NCBI GenBank assembly: GCA_002507205.1
Contig: DAZF01000072.1
Location: 7,022 to 34,554 of the forward strand
Direction of reading: 5' to 3'
Source: Methanolobus sp. UBA32
GTDB lineage: Archaea > Halobacteriota > Methanosarcinia > Methanosarcinales > Methanosarcinaceae
DNA length: 27,533 nucleotides
Below are positions 14,222 to 21,851 of the stretch, one piece after another. Each line of letters starts with the position of its first letter. Position 1 is the first letter of the stretch. A program made the translations under genes and the position numbers. The notes beneath the pieces are model-generated. The model saw only the letters and a list, made by a program, of their open reading frames with translations. It was not told the DNA's origin and did not search any database.

Positions 14222-15547
14222 ATGAATAAAACTCCGCTATATATTACAATGGGATTGCTGCTTGTCAGTGCCGTCTTTGCCACAGGGGCAATGGCAGATG
14301 ATGCGGTCCCGTTGATGAATCCACTCGTTTCCGAAAGATCATTTATAGGTATTTCATATGCAGAAGAGGTAGAGGCTATCAGTATTCCTGACATGGGATA
14401 TGACAAGCTTCAGGTAAAGCCATCATATTCGTACCTGCAATTGCAGCCTGGTGAAACAAGTTCTGTTTCCATCATCGTTATCAACAGGGATGATGAAGCC
14501 GTAACCACTGACCCTATAATGGTATTGCAGCCATACACTGAGAACTACCTTGAAGAGGAATGGGTCACAGTAACGCCCTCGAATATAACAATGCAGCCTG
14601 ATGAGGAAAAGGAATTCACAGTAGAGGTAGCAATACCTGATGATGCAGATTTGGGCTACTACAATGCTAATATAGTCTTTGACAGGTCATCCATCAGTGA
14701 GGATGTCGGGGACATCGAAGCAGATTACAAGATCTCATCAATATACTATGGTAACTCCCTTGACCTATCAGTAGAGGTCTGGATACCACCAAGCATTCAG
14801 GTTTCAAGTAACTACATCAACGACAAAGTTGAAGCAGGCAAGGAATACGATTACGAGATCAAACTTGTAAACGTAGGTGACAGGGATATTGCCATCAGTC
14901 CGGAACTTATCTCAAGCAAAATGTCTCCTGAAATATCATACTACGATCCGGGACGGGCATCATTCGATGAAGTCTTCGGTGAGGATTCCATAACTATGGA
15001 TGCTCCTTCAAAGGTAAAAGCCGGTGAAACAGCAACTGTAAAGATACACATGAAAATACCGGAGGGCATTCAGGGCAGCTACAGTACGTCCATTGACCTT
15101 GGAATAGACGACCCTGCATTGAATGAATGGGAGAACCAGGTTCAGCTGTATCTTAACGTATGGAAGCAACCATCAGAGCCGTTTACAACAGAATTCAGCA
15201 CTTTTTCCGATGCACCTGTCAGTATAGAGGTGTCAACAAACCAGTATGAATATTCAGGTTACGAAGGCGGGTCTGCAAAACAACAGCCATCCTTTGATAT
15301 TGTGCTGAAAAAGGGTGCTCAAGAAGTTGAACTCAAATTGGTAAAGACAATGAGCAAAGGTTCTGTGAACTTCGGAAACAATGATGTGGTGTTGTATTCA
15401 TCTGTATCATCCGCATACAAGCAATATTCAACAACTTACACCGAGGTCTATGAGGCAACCGGTGGCGTTGGTGAATGGGAGCTAAGCATTCTCTCCGGGA
15501 ACACTGATAACTTTGAATACAGCATTACTGTAGGCGACAGTGAGTAA
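14222..15547 (+). CDS. Secreted protein with tandem Ig-like (NEW3/CARDB-type) domains
   Basis: A 441-residue exported protein. Residues 1-25 form a signal peptide (hydrophobic core ITMGLLLVSAVFA, cleavage after GAMA). The body shows at least two beta-sandwich repeats with the patterns LQPGETSSVSIIVINRDDEA (about 75-94) and VEAGKEYDYEIKLVNVGDRD (about 204-223), followed by KAGETATVKIHMKIPEGIQG (about 262-281). These are typical of NEW3/CARDB-like Ig-fold modules in archaeal surface proteins. No C-terminal anchor or catalytic motif is visible, so it is probably a free or loosely attached cell-surface protein. The ATG has GAGGA 11 nt upstream. Its promoter may be the AT-rich tract near 14090-14105. 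A T-rich terminator follows at 15563-15578. Confidence 0.78.
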   Translation: MNKTPLYITMGLLLVSAVFATGAMADDAVPLMNPLVSERSFIGISYAEEVEAISIPDMGYDKLQVKPSYSYLQLQPGETSSVSIIVINRDDEAVTTDPIMVLQPYTENYLEEEWVTVTPSNITMQPDEEKEFTVEVAIPDDADLGYYNANIVFDRSSISEDVGDIEADYKISSIYYGNSLDLSVEVWIPPSIQVSSNYINDKVEAGKEYDYEIKLVNVGDRDIAISPELISSKMSPEISYYDPGRASFDEVFGEDSITMDAPSKVKAGETATVKIHMKIPEGIQGSYSTSIDLGIDDPALNEWENQVQLYLNVWKQPSEPFTTEFSTFSDAPVSIEVSTNQYEYSGYEGGSAKQQPSFDIVLKKGAQEVELKLVKTMSKGSVNFGNNDVVLYSSVSSAYKQYSTTYTEVYEATGGVGEWELSILSGNTDNFEYSITVGDSE

Positions 15548-15671
15548 GGTACTTTCTGTCCCTCTATTTTTTATTTAATCTCCTGGTTGATGGTTAATTT
15601 ATCAGGAAACTGTATTATTTTCATTTTTACCAATGCTTAGTGATTTCACAGGTAAATCGGCAACAATATAT

Positions 15672-15680
15672 TTTTATATA
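15672..15680 (+). promoter_or_regulatory. TATA box for the 51-residue protein gene
   Basis: TTTTATATA lies 52-60 nt before ATG 15732, giving a leader of about 30 nt that contains the ribosome site. Confidence 0.45.
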
Positions 15681-15731
15681 ATGTAAAAGATATATATGAT
15701 GGATATGAATATTTGTAACTCAGAGGGAACC

Positions 15732-15887
15732 ATGAAGGAACAAGACGAACAGAAATTTGATGAGTTCAGGGAAATGTTCTGCAGATATCTGGATACAGAT
15801 GATCTTTCAGAACAGGAGTTCGAACTCAGGTGCAATATGATCAATTTCGTTAAAAGTGCCTGCATCCAGACACTTATTTCATACTAG
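15732..15887 (+). CDS. Small acidic hypothetical protein (51 aa)
   Basis: The open frame begins at 15696, but a strong ribosome site (GAGGG, 15723-15727) sits 4 nt before ATG 15732, so I take that start. The product is acidic and helical (KFDEFREMFCRYLDTDDLSE, then EFELRCNMINFVKSACIQTL) with three Cys. No family is recognised. The stop is TAG, which pyrrolysine-using methanogens can in principle read through; only 14 more codons would be added before a TAA, so readthrough is unlikely to matter. A small CCTG/CAGG hairpin follows (15889-15900). Confidence 0.55.
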   Translation: MKEQDEQKFDEFREMFCRYLDTDDLSEQEFELRCNMINFVKSACIQTLISY

Positions 15888-16045
15888 GCCTGTAAACAGG
15901 ACCTGCTAACCTTTAGGCCTGCCCGTATGTAAAGCGTTGGCTATCCCATTTTCCTGTACTTTCCAGTTTTCTTGTCAATCCTTGAGCAACGCTTATTTGC
16001 ATAAAAGAACATCTTAAATTGGGGTTTACTGTCCCGGGTGTAAAA

Positions 16046-16453
16046 ATGAAGGAAATCAATATATATACTGAGAAAATAGGCAAGAATACTTTAAGCTCAT
16101 CTGATATTCCACTCGTTTTGAAAGTCTTGCGGCAGGATGCTAAAACCGGTTTGATCGAGTTAACAAAGGATGATATTCATTTGTTCCAGGTCTATACATT
16201 TGCCCTACAGCAGCTGGAACTTGCGGGAGGGACCAGCTCTTCAGAAGTTCATGCGGGGGACTGGAGGCAAATAGTCGATGATCTTTCCACACTCAAGCAG
16301 GTAATTGACGAAATGGAGCAGAAAAGAATAATAACCAATGTTTCATGGAATGCTGGTGGCATGGCCATTTTTGATATTCCTGATAGGAAAATGTACAAAA
16401 CATTTGTTTATAGTATAATACTTGGACATGTGGATAAGTTATATGGCGGGTAA
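16046..16453 (+). CDS. Hypothetical protein of 135 residues upstream of the thermosome
   Basis: A 135-residue soluble protein starting MKEINIYTEKIGK. The ATG at 16046 is preceded by GGGTG (16036-16040), matching the ribosome-site style of this genome, so the in-frame TTG at 16019 is not used. The middle has a helical segment (KDDIHLFQVYTFALQQLELA, about 43-62) and a second helix (WRQIVDDLSTLKQVIDEMEQ). The C-terminal part is beta-like (KRIITNVSWNAGGMAIFDIP). No known domain is recognised. A candidate promoter (TTGCATAAAAG) is about 40-50 nt upstream. T-rich sequence follows (16470-16492), so it is probably not cotranscribed with the thermosome gene. Confidence 0.65.
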   Translation: MKEINIYTEKIGKNTLSSSDIPLVLKVLRQDAKTGLIELTKDDIHLFQVYTFALQQLELAGGTSSSEVHAGDWRQIVDDLSTLKQVIDEMEQKRIITNVSWNAGGMAIFDIPDRKMYKTFVYSIILGHVDKLYGG

Positions 16454-16584
16454 GAAGGCCTGCTATTAAGGCTTTTTATTTTGATTTTTAAAAAAACAGA
16501 GTGGCATATTCTACAGATTATATATTTTATTTAGATATGTGGCTATAATATTTTTCTTAAAACTATCTGTTCCTCATCAGTTAT

Positions 16585-16593
16585 CTTTATATA
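16585..16593 (+). promoter_or_regulatory. TATA box of the thermosome gene
   Basis: CTTTATATA is near consensus. It predicts a start site near 16617 and a leader of about 75 nt, ending in a full Shine-Dalgarno (AGGAGGT, 16679-16685). Confidence 0.65.
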
Positions 16594-16610
16594 GAACCGC
16601 CTGCATTTAG

Positions 16611-16639
16611 ATTGAGCAGTACGAGTAACAGTACTCAAT
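16611..16639 (+). promoter_or_regulatory. Interrupted inverted repeat at the thermosome transcription start
   Basis: ATTGAG(CAG)TAC (16611-16622) and GTACTCAAT (16631-16639) are complementary apart from three unpaired bases. The repeat overlaps the predicted start site. It may be an operator for a heat-shock repressor or a stem in the 5' end of the mRNA. Confidence 0.4.
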
Positions 16640-16691
16640 TATGACTAATATTACTCTATTATAGAATTTATTATTATTAGGAGGTTAAAAA

Positions 16692-18311
16692 TTGGCAGGA
16701 CAGCCTACGTACGCTTTAGGGAACAGGAGCAACAGTGGCCGCGCAAGGGATGCTCAGAGCATTAATATACTTGCAGGCAAAGCAGTTGCACGCGCAGTAA
16801 GGACCACCCTTGGTCCAAAAGGTATGGATAAGATGCTTGTTGATGGACTTGGAGATATCGTCATCACTAACGATGGTGCCACTATCCTCAGGGAAATGGA
16901 CATTGAACACCCAGCTGCAAAGATGGTAGTTGAAGTTTCAAAGGCACAGGATGATGAGGTTGGCGATGGTACAACAACAGCAGCTGTACTTACAGGAGAA
17001 CTTCTCACAATGGCAGAAGAGCTCATTGCTAAAGGAGTTCACCCAACGATCATTGCAACAGGTTACAGGCATGCAGCAAAGAAAGCTGTTGAGATCCTGA
17101 AGACCATTACCATTGAAGTATCCAAGGACGACAGGGAAACCCTGAAGAAACTGGCAAAGACCTCTCTCACAGGAAAGGCTGCCGGAGAGTACAAGGACTT
17201 CCTCGCTGAGATCGCTCTTGATGCAGTACTTTCAGTTGCAGAAGAAACTGATGAGGGCATCACGGTCGATGTAGGTGATATCACCATCGAGAAACGTGAA
17301 GGTGGCAGTATCCTTGACACAGAACTTATCACAGGTCTTGTAATTGATAAGGAAAGGGTCAGACCTAACATGCCAAAGAAGATCGAGAACGCAAAGATCC
17401 TCCTTGCAAGCTTTGCAATTGAGTTCCAGAAGATCGAGAAAACTGCAGAGATAAAGATCACATCACCTGACCAGATGCAGCTCTTCGTTGAACAGGAAGA
17501 GAAAATGGTCAAGGAAATGGTAGACAAGATCATTGCAAGTGGCGCAAACGTAGTCTTCTGTCAGAAGGGCATTGACGATCTTGCACAGTACTATCTTGAG
17601 AAGGCCGGTATCTATGCATGCAGAAGGATCACAAAGAGCGACCTTCAGAAGCTCGCAAAGGCAACAGGTGCAACACTTTTCCAGGATGTAACTGACATCA
17701 GGCCTGAGGACCTCGGTTCAGCTGCCTCCATCGAAGAAAAGAATCTCCATGGTTCAAAGATGACCTTCCTCCTTGGATGTAAGGAAGAGAAGACTGCATC
17801 AGTCATTCTCCACGGTGGTACAACACACATAGTTGACAGTCTTAAGCGCGCACTGAACGATGCACTCTGTGTCATTGGTGTAGCACTGGAAGACCGCAGC
17901 ATTGTTGCAGGTGGCGGTTCCCCGGAGATCGAGCTTGCGCTCAGGCTCAGGGAATATGCATCAACACTTAAGGGCAGAGAGCAGCTTGCAGTCGCTAAGT
18001 TTGCAGAAGCATTCGAGATCATCCCTCAGACCCTCGCAGAAAATGCAGGTCTTGACCCAATAGACAAGCTTGTTGAGCTGCGTTCACAGCACGAGCAGGG
18101 TAACAAGAACATGGGTCTCGATGTCTATACCGGAAAGGTCATAGACATGTATGAGAACGATGTACTCGAACCACTCAGAATAAAGACCCAGGCAATCAAT
18201 GCAGCTACCGAAGCAACAGTCATGATCCTTAGGATCGATGATGTTGTAGCAGCAAGCGGCAGAGGCCGCGCAATGCCACCAGGCATGCCACAGCCTGATA
18301 TGGATATGTAA
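16692..18311 (+). CDS. thsA: Thermosome subunit (group II chaperonin)
   Basis: A 539-residue group II chaperonin subunit, which forms an eight-membered double ring that folds proteins with ATP. It shows the N-terminal [15 protein letters not shown], the nucleotide loop NDGATIL, the catalytic [10 protein letters not shown], the apical helical-protrusion region in the middle, and the C-terminal nucleotide segment [12 protein letters not shown]. The last residues are a short Gly-Met-Pro tail. The start is TTG, supported by a perfect AGGAGGT 6 nt upstream and by the family start MAGQP. The family length is normal. A 7-bp hairpin terminator follows the stop. Several paralogues usually exist in these methanogens, so the subunit letter is uncertain. 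Confidence 0.95.
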   Translation: MAGQPTYALGNRSNSGRARDAQSINILAGKAVARAVRTTLGPKGMDKMLVDGLGDIVITNDGATILREMDIEHPAAKMVVEVSKAQDDEVGDGTTTAAVLTGELLTMAEELIAKGVHPTIIATGYRHAAKKAVEILKTITIEVSKDDRETLKKLAKTSLTGKAAGEYKDFLAEIALDAVLSVAEETDEGITVDVGDITIEKREGGSILDTELITGLVIDKERVRPNMPKKIENAKILLASFAIEFQKIEKTAEIKITSPDQMQLFVEQEEKMVKEMVDKIIASGANVVFCQKGIDDLAQYYLEKAGIYACRRITKSDLQKLAKATGATLFQDVTDIRPEDLGSAASIEEKNLHGSKMTFLLGCKEEKTASVILHGGTTHIVDSLKRALNDALCVIGVALEDRSIVAGGGSPEIELALRLREYASTLKGREQLAVAKFAEAFEIIPQTLAENAGLDPIDKLVELRSQHEQGNKNMGLDVYTGKVIDMYENDVLEPLRIKTQAINAATEATVMILRIDDVVAASGRGRAMPPGMPQPDMDM

Positions 18312-18323
18312 ATTTTCTTTTCT

Positions 18324-18342
18324 GTGCAGGTTTTTCCTGCAC
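18324..18342 (+). terminator. Hairpin after the thermosome gene
   Basis: GTGCAGG (18324-18330) pairs with CCTGCAC (18336-18342) across a TTTTT loop, and T-rich sequence follows (18352-18377). Confidence 0.6.
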
Positions 18343-18392
18343 TCCACTATCTTTTATTTCTATTCTACTATTCTTTGTCTTCTTGCATAAGG

Positions 18393-18401
18393 ATTATATA
18401 T
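18393..18401 (+). promoter_or_regulatory. TATA box of the biotin transporter operon
   Basis: ATTATATAT lies directly before the BirA operator. Initiation about 25 nt downstream would fall inside that operator. A second AT-rich candidate is at 18466-18475. Confidence 0.5.
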
Positions 18402-18402
18402 T

Positions 18403-18435
18403 TTGTAAACCCTGAATTATCCATAAGGTCTACAA
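18403..18435 (+). promoter_or_regulatory. BirA operator (biotin repressor site)
   Basis: TTGTAAACC (18403-18411), a 15-nt spacer, and GGTCTACAA (18427-18435) match the known BirA box TTGTAAACC-N14/16-GGTTTACAA with one changed base. It lies between the TATA box and bioY, so the biotinyl-AMP-bound BirA would block transcription when biotin is plentiful. The birA gene is not in this window. Confidence 0.85.
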
Positions 18436-18504
18436 TGCTGTGTAGTTTGTCAACATTCGATGACCGGTTATATATTCTATATTTTCTATACGATTGGTGA
18501 ATCT

Positions 18505-19047
18505 ATGAAGGACAAAGTATACTCTCATAATAGCAACATCAGAAAAATGGTCTTTGCCTCTCTGTTTGCTGCCATGATGGCAGTTGGGGCATATATTAAA
18601 ATCCCTGTGCCTGTAAGTCCGGTCCCCATTACATTGCAGGTTCTTTTCGTATTGATGGCAGGGGCAATGCTTGGTGCAAGATGGGGTACGATAAGTGTAA
18701 TTGTCTACCTGTTTCTGGGAATTGCAGGTCTTCCTGTATTTTCAGGTGGCAGTTCCGGTCTGGGTGTGCTTTTCGGACCAACCGGTGGTTATCTTGTAGG
18801 TTTCATGTTTGCTGCACTGATAATCGGGGTCTTATGCGACCGATATGGCAGGGACAAGGTCCATTTCAATGCACTGTTCATGCTGACAGGTCTTTTTATT
18901 ATCTATATTTTCGGTATTTTGCAACTCATGAACGTTGCAAGTCTCACTCTCCCCGAAGCTGTAGCTATAGGTCTGCTTCCCTATGTCCCGGGAGCTATCC
19001 TTAAATTACTTGCTGCTGCAATAATCGCATCAAGATATCCTATTTGA
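18505..19047 (+). CDS. bioY: Biotin ECF transporter substrate-binding S component
   Basis: A 180-residue membrane protein with about six helices, the biotin-binding subunit of an ECF transporter. It shows the BioY pattern IKIPVPVSPVPITLQVLFVL (about residues 32-51), LGARWGTISVIVYLFLGIAG, then GLGVLFGPTGGYLVGF and the C-terminal LPYVPGAILKLLAAA segment. ATG 18505 is chosen because GGTGA (18496-18500) precedes it; an in-frame start 15 codons earlier gives an unlikely extension. It is followed at once by two ATPases and a T component, a dedicated biotin importer. A BirA box about 70 nt upstream gives direct evidence for biotin control. Confidence 0.93.
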   Translation: MKDKVYSHNSNIRKMVFASLFAAMMAVGAYIKIPVPVSPVPITLQVLFVLMAGAMLGARWGTISVIVYLFLGIAGLPVFSGGSSGLGVLFGPTGGYLVGFMFAALIIGVLCDRYGRDKVHFNALFMLTGLFIIYIFGILQLMNVASLTLPEAVAIGLLPYVPGAILKLLAAAIIASRYPI

Positions 19048-19058
19048 AATGTGGTTAC

Positions 19059-19874
19059 ATGATTCGCATAAACAACCTGACTTTTCGCTACCCTGATGGT
19101 ACACTGGCACTGGATTCAGTTGACCTGAATATCCATAAAGGTGAATTTGTAGCCATAGTCGGAAAGAATGGTTGTGGCAAATCAACAATTTTGCGTCACA
19201 TGAATGGCCTCCTCCTGCCCACTGAAGGTTCTGTTATCGTAAAGGGAATGGATACATCTGACACCTTCTCCATCCTGAAAATTCGTCATACAGCAGGTAT
19301 GGTCTTTCAGGACCCTGGTTCACAGTTCATCGGAATGACTGTGGAAGAGGATGTTGCGTTTGGTCCGGAGAACCTGGCTCTCCCGGCCGAAAAGATACAG
19401 TTCCTCGTAAACAGATCCCTTCGGGGAGTGGGTATGCTGGAACACAGGAACCACACTCCCCGTACATTAAGCGGTGGCCAGAAACAAAAGGTTGCATTTG
19501 CATCCGTTCTTGCCATGGAACCCGAGGTAATACTATTTGACGAGGTCACTTCCATGCTGGATAGCAATACACGGAAGGACATTCTTGATATCATTAAGAA
19601 ATTACACAAAAACGGAACTACTGTTGTATATGTGACTCATCGCCTGGAAGAACTTGTTTATGCAGATCGACTTGTTGTGATGGACAAAGGACGTATAATT
19701 CATGATGGAAACCCGCGTGCCATATTAAGCAAGGAAAATCCGGTAAGCTTTGGCTTTGACCTTCCACCGGTAATTGAACTTGCCAGAAGGCTCGCAGACG
19801 AAAATATCATTGATTCGTCTCTCCTTCCGTTGTCCAAGGAGGAACTCCGGGAGGTTTTATGTCAATTGATGTGA
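19059..19874 (+). CDS. ecfA1: ECF transporter ATPase, first subunit
   Basis: A 271-residue ABC ATPase that energises the biotin importer. It has Walker A GKNGCGKS (35-42), the Q-loop VFQDPGSQFIGMTVEEDVAF (82-101), signature LSGGQ (137-141), Walker B VILFDE (157-162) and H-loop His194. The D-loop is DEVTSMLD, Val in place of the usual Pro. ATG 19059 is used (an in-frame TTG at 19044 overlaps the bioY stop); GTGGT lies just upstream. The 3' end overlaps the start of the second ATPase by 16 nt, which indicates translational coupling. Its closest relatives are the CbiO/BioM ATPases. Confidence 0.92.
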   Translation: MIRINNLTFRYPDGTLALDSVDLNIHKGEFVAIVGKNGCGKSTILRHMNGLLLPTEGSVIVKGMDTSDTFSILKIRHTAGMVFQDPGSQFIGMTVEEDVAFGPENLALPAEKIQFLVNRSLRGVGMLEHRNHTPRTLSGGQKQKVAFASVLAMEPEVILFDEVTSMLDSNTRKDILDIIKKLHKNGTTVVYVTHRLEELVYADRLVVMDKGRIIHDGNPRAILSKENPVSFGFDLPPVIELARRLADENIIDSSLLPLSKEELREVLCQLM

Positions 19875-20692
19875 AAAACGTGAGTTTCTGCTATAACAGG
19901 GGAACACCACTTCAAAAACTTGCACTGGACAACATAAGTTTCTCGATAAACAAAGGTGAGTTTGTCCTTATAGGCGGAGAGGTCGGTTCTGGTAAGTCCA
20001 CTCTGCTCAGGCATTTCAATGGTCTTCTCAAACCTCACTCAGGTTCGGTAACAGTAAGCGGAATTAACACCCGGGACAGCAAAGTGAGGTCAAAAGTGGG
20101 TCTGCTAATGCAATATCCACAAAAACAACTTTTCGGGAAGACCGTTTATGAGGATGTTTCCTTTGGACCTTCCAATTTCGGTTCAAAGGGTGAGGCTCTG
20201 GGCAAACAGGTCAATGATGCCTTGAATTTAGTGGGTCTTTCTGAAGACATCTCCGTTCTCTCACCATTCAGCCTCAGTGGCGGTCAGATGAGACTTGTGG
20301 CACTGGCAGGAGTTTTTTCTATGGAACCTGAATATCTGGTTCTGGATGAACCGACCTCAGGGCTTGACCCGGAGAATCGTTCTTCTCTTCTTTCAATATT
20401 GGGCAAATTACATAGTTCGGGAATTTCCATTGTTGTTGTTTCACATCAGATATGCGAACTTCTTCCCTTCGCAGAAAAAGTGCTAATTCTTAAAAAAGGG
20501 AGAATTGATTTCATCGGTACTCCGAAAGAGTACTTAAGGTCAGCACCCTCCTCCCTGCCGGAGATAACGTCTCTTATGAAAGAGCTCCAGTCAGCAGGTT
20601 TCAACGTTCGTGATGACATTTACTCTGTTGATCATGCTTTTTTGGAGATAAACAATGCATTGAAAGAAATAGGGGACAAGCAGCATGGATAA
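19859..20692 (+). CDS. ecfA2: ECF transporter ATPase, second subunit
   Basis: A 277-residue ABC ATPase with Walker A GEVGSGKST (40-48), a Q-loop with YPQKQLFGKTVYEDVSFGP, signature LSGGQMRLVALAG, Walker B YLVLDEPTSGLDP and a VVSHQ H-loop. The two ATPases would form a heterodimer that couples to EcfT. GGGAGG (19850-19855) precedes the ATG, and the gene overlaps the upstream ATPase by 16 nt and the downstream EcfT gene by 8 nt. The ATPases share only family-level similarity and are not a recent duplication. Confidence 0.92.
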   Translation: MSIDVKNVSFCYNRGTPLQKLALDNISFSINKGEFVLIGGEVGSGKSTLLRHFNGLLKPHSGSVTVSGINTRDSKVRSKVGLLMQYPQKQLFGKTVYEDVSFGPSNFGSKGEALGKQVNDALNLVGLSEDISVLSPFSLSGGQMRLVALAGVFSMEPEYLVLDEPTSGLDPENRSSLLSILGKLHSSGISIVVVSHQICELLPFAEKVLILKKGRIDFIGTPKEYLRSAPSSLPEITSLMKELQSAGFNVRDDIYSVDHAFLEINNALKEIGDKQHG

Positions 20693-21458
20693 TCTATTTT
20701 TGTCCTTCATCCCAGGTGATTCCATACTTCACAGGCTCGATCCGAGGACAAAGATACTTGGTCTTATGCTTGCAAGCATATGCATCCTTGAAGCTTCATC
20801 TTTTGAAGAGATTGCATTGATTACTCTTGTTTTCACGTTCCTTCTGGTGGCATGTAAACTGCCATTGAGGCACTTTGCCCGTTCGGTACGTCCAATGATG
20901 CTATTTTTTCTGTTACTCTTCCTGATGCAATTATTTTTCACAGAAGGGACGGCCATTTTTCATTTCAAATGGCTAACTGCCAGCTATGAAGGCCTGATAC
21001 TTGGTACTATTCTCACTCTGCGCTTTATTTTTCTGTTACTCTTTGCGGCATTGCTCACAGCAACTACATCTCCTTCGAAAATAACAGCAGGGATTGAAAG
21101 GCTTCTTCGCCCTCTGCCACTAAAATACATCGGGATAACTTCTCATGACCTTGCAATGATGATGTCCCTGTCTATCTATTTTGTGCCAATGTTGTATGAT
21201 AATTTCAGAACCCTCCGGGATGCCCAGCTTTCCCGTGGTCTGGATATTAAAAAAGAGCCGGTAAAAGCCATATTCTCTTTTTCTGTACCGCTTATCAGTA
21301 TTTCTGTACGTGCAGTCGAGGAAGTAGCTCTTGCGATGGAAAGTCGTTGTTATGTGGGTATAGGGCGCACATCCATGCATGTACTGGAGCTTAAGAGCAG
21401 CGACTATCTTAGCTTGATTTTATACGGAACCCTGTTTGTTTTTTGTATTGTGCTCTGA
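20685..21458 (+). CDS. ecfT: ECF transporter transmembrane T component
   Basis: A 257-residue membrane protein with about five to six helices, the scaffold that links the ATPases to BioY. It starts with the family pattern HRLDPRTKILGLMLASI (about residues 16-32) and has the coupling helices with the paired motifs AQLSRGLD (about residues 182-189) and MESRCY (about 217-222), equivalent to the ARG motifs that dock to the ATPases. It overlaps the second ATPase by 8 nt and ends the operon; no later gene shares the direction closely enough to belong to it. BioY-type modules are in this case a group I (dedicated) arrangement. Confidence 0.92.
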   Translation: MDNLFLSFIPGDSILHRLDPRTKILGLMLASICILEASSFEEIALITLVFTFLLVACKLPLRHFARSVRPMMLFFLLLFLMQLFFTEGTAIFHFKWLTASYEGLILGTILTLRFIFLLLFAALLTATTSPSKITAGIERLLRPLPLKYIGITSHDLAMMMSLSIYFVPMLYDNFRTLRDAQLSRGLDIKKEPVKAIFSFSVPLISISVRAVEEVALAMESRCYVGIGRTSMHVLELKSSDYLSLILYGTLFVFCIVL

Positions 21459-21480
21459 TCTCAGGGTTATATTATTATAT

Positions 21481-21508
21481 GTTCATATGCTCATGTGTTC
21501 ATAAGAAC
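21481..21508 (+). promoter_or_regulatory. Candidate ArsR/SmtB operator overlapping the regulator start
   Basis: GTTCATA occurs at 21481-21487 and again at 21497-21503, 16 bases apart, and the second copy is part of the palindrome GTTC-ATAA-GAAC (21497-21508). Half-sites of the GTTCAT/ATGAAC type are usual for ArsR/SmtB repressors. The site lies between a TATA-like element (21466-21480) and the ATG at 21510, where autorepression would act. Confidence 0.5.
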
Positions 21509-21509
21509 T

Positions 21510-21851
21510 ATGGATCATATTTGTGCGGATGATAGCTCCATCAATGAAAAAGTCAGAAACCTGCCCTCAGAAGAATCAATTTCTTCCATGTGCCGGATAT
21601 TTAATGCTCTCCAGTGTACCACGCGCCTGAAGATACTGTTCCTCCTATTACAGGGGAAAATGTGTGTGAAAGAGATAGGAGATGCACTGGGAATGACCCA
21701 GTCTTCGATCTCCCATAGTCTGAAACATCTCAGGCAACTTGATATTGTGAGGGTGAAAAAAGAAGGCAGGTTCGCAGTTTATTATCTGGCTGACGGGCAT
21801 GTTGAACTATTCATGTCTATGTGCAGGGAACATGTGGAGGAGACAAAATAA
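21510..21851 (+). CDS. ArsR/SmtB metal-sensing repressor with an alpha-5 zinc site
   Basis: A 113-residue winged-helix repressor. The recognition region is KMCVKEIGDALGMTQSSISH (50-69), followed by SLKHLRQLDIVRVKKEGRFA. The final helix has D95, H97, H108 and E111, exactly the D-x-H-x10-H-x2-E spacing of the alpha-5 zinc site in SmtB. The alpha-3 CxC motif is reduced to a single Cys (C52). It is therefore predicted to sense zinc or cobalt. ATG 21510 is preferred (GTG 21495 is possible) because a promoter lies just upstream. Its stop overlaps the ATG of the downstream permease by one base (TAATG), so the two are coupled. The site at 21481-21508 is a possible autoregulatory operator. Confidence 0.9.
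   Translation: MDHICADDSSINEKVRNLPSEESISSMCRIFNALQCTTRLKILFLLLQGKMCVKEIGDALGMTQSSISHSLKHLRQLDIVRVKKEGRFAVYYLADGHVELFMSMCREHVEETK

Noticed and set aside
14137..14406. 89-residue minus-strand open frame over the start of the secreted Ig-like protein
   Set aside because: It is a shadow of the signal-peptide gene on the other strand and has no start signals.
15885..15926. Possible pyrrolysine readthrough of the TAG stop of the 51-aa gene
   Set aside because: Only 14 further codons without domain character; no sign of function.
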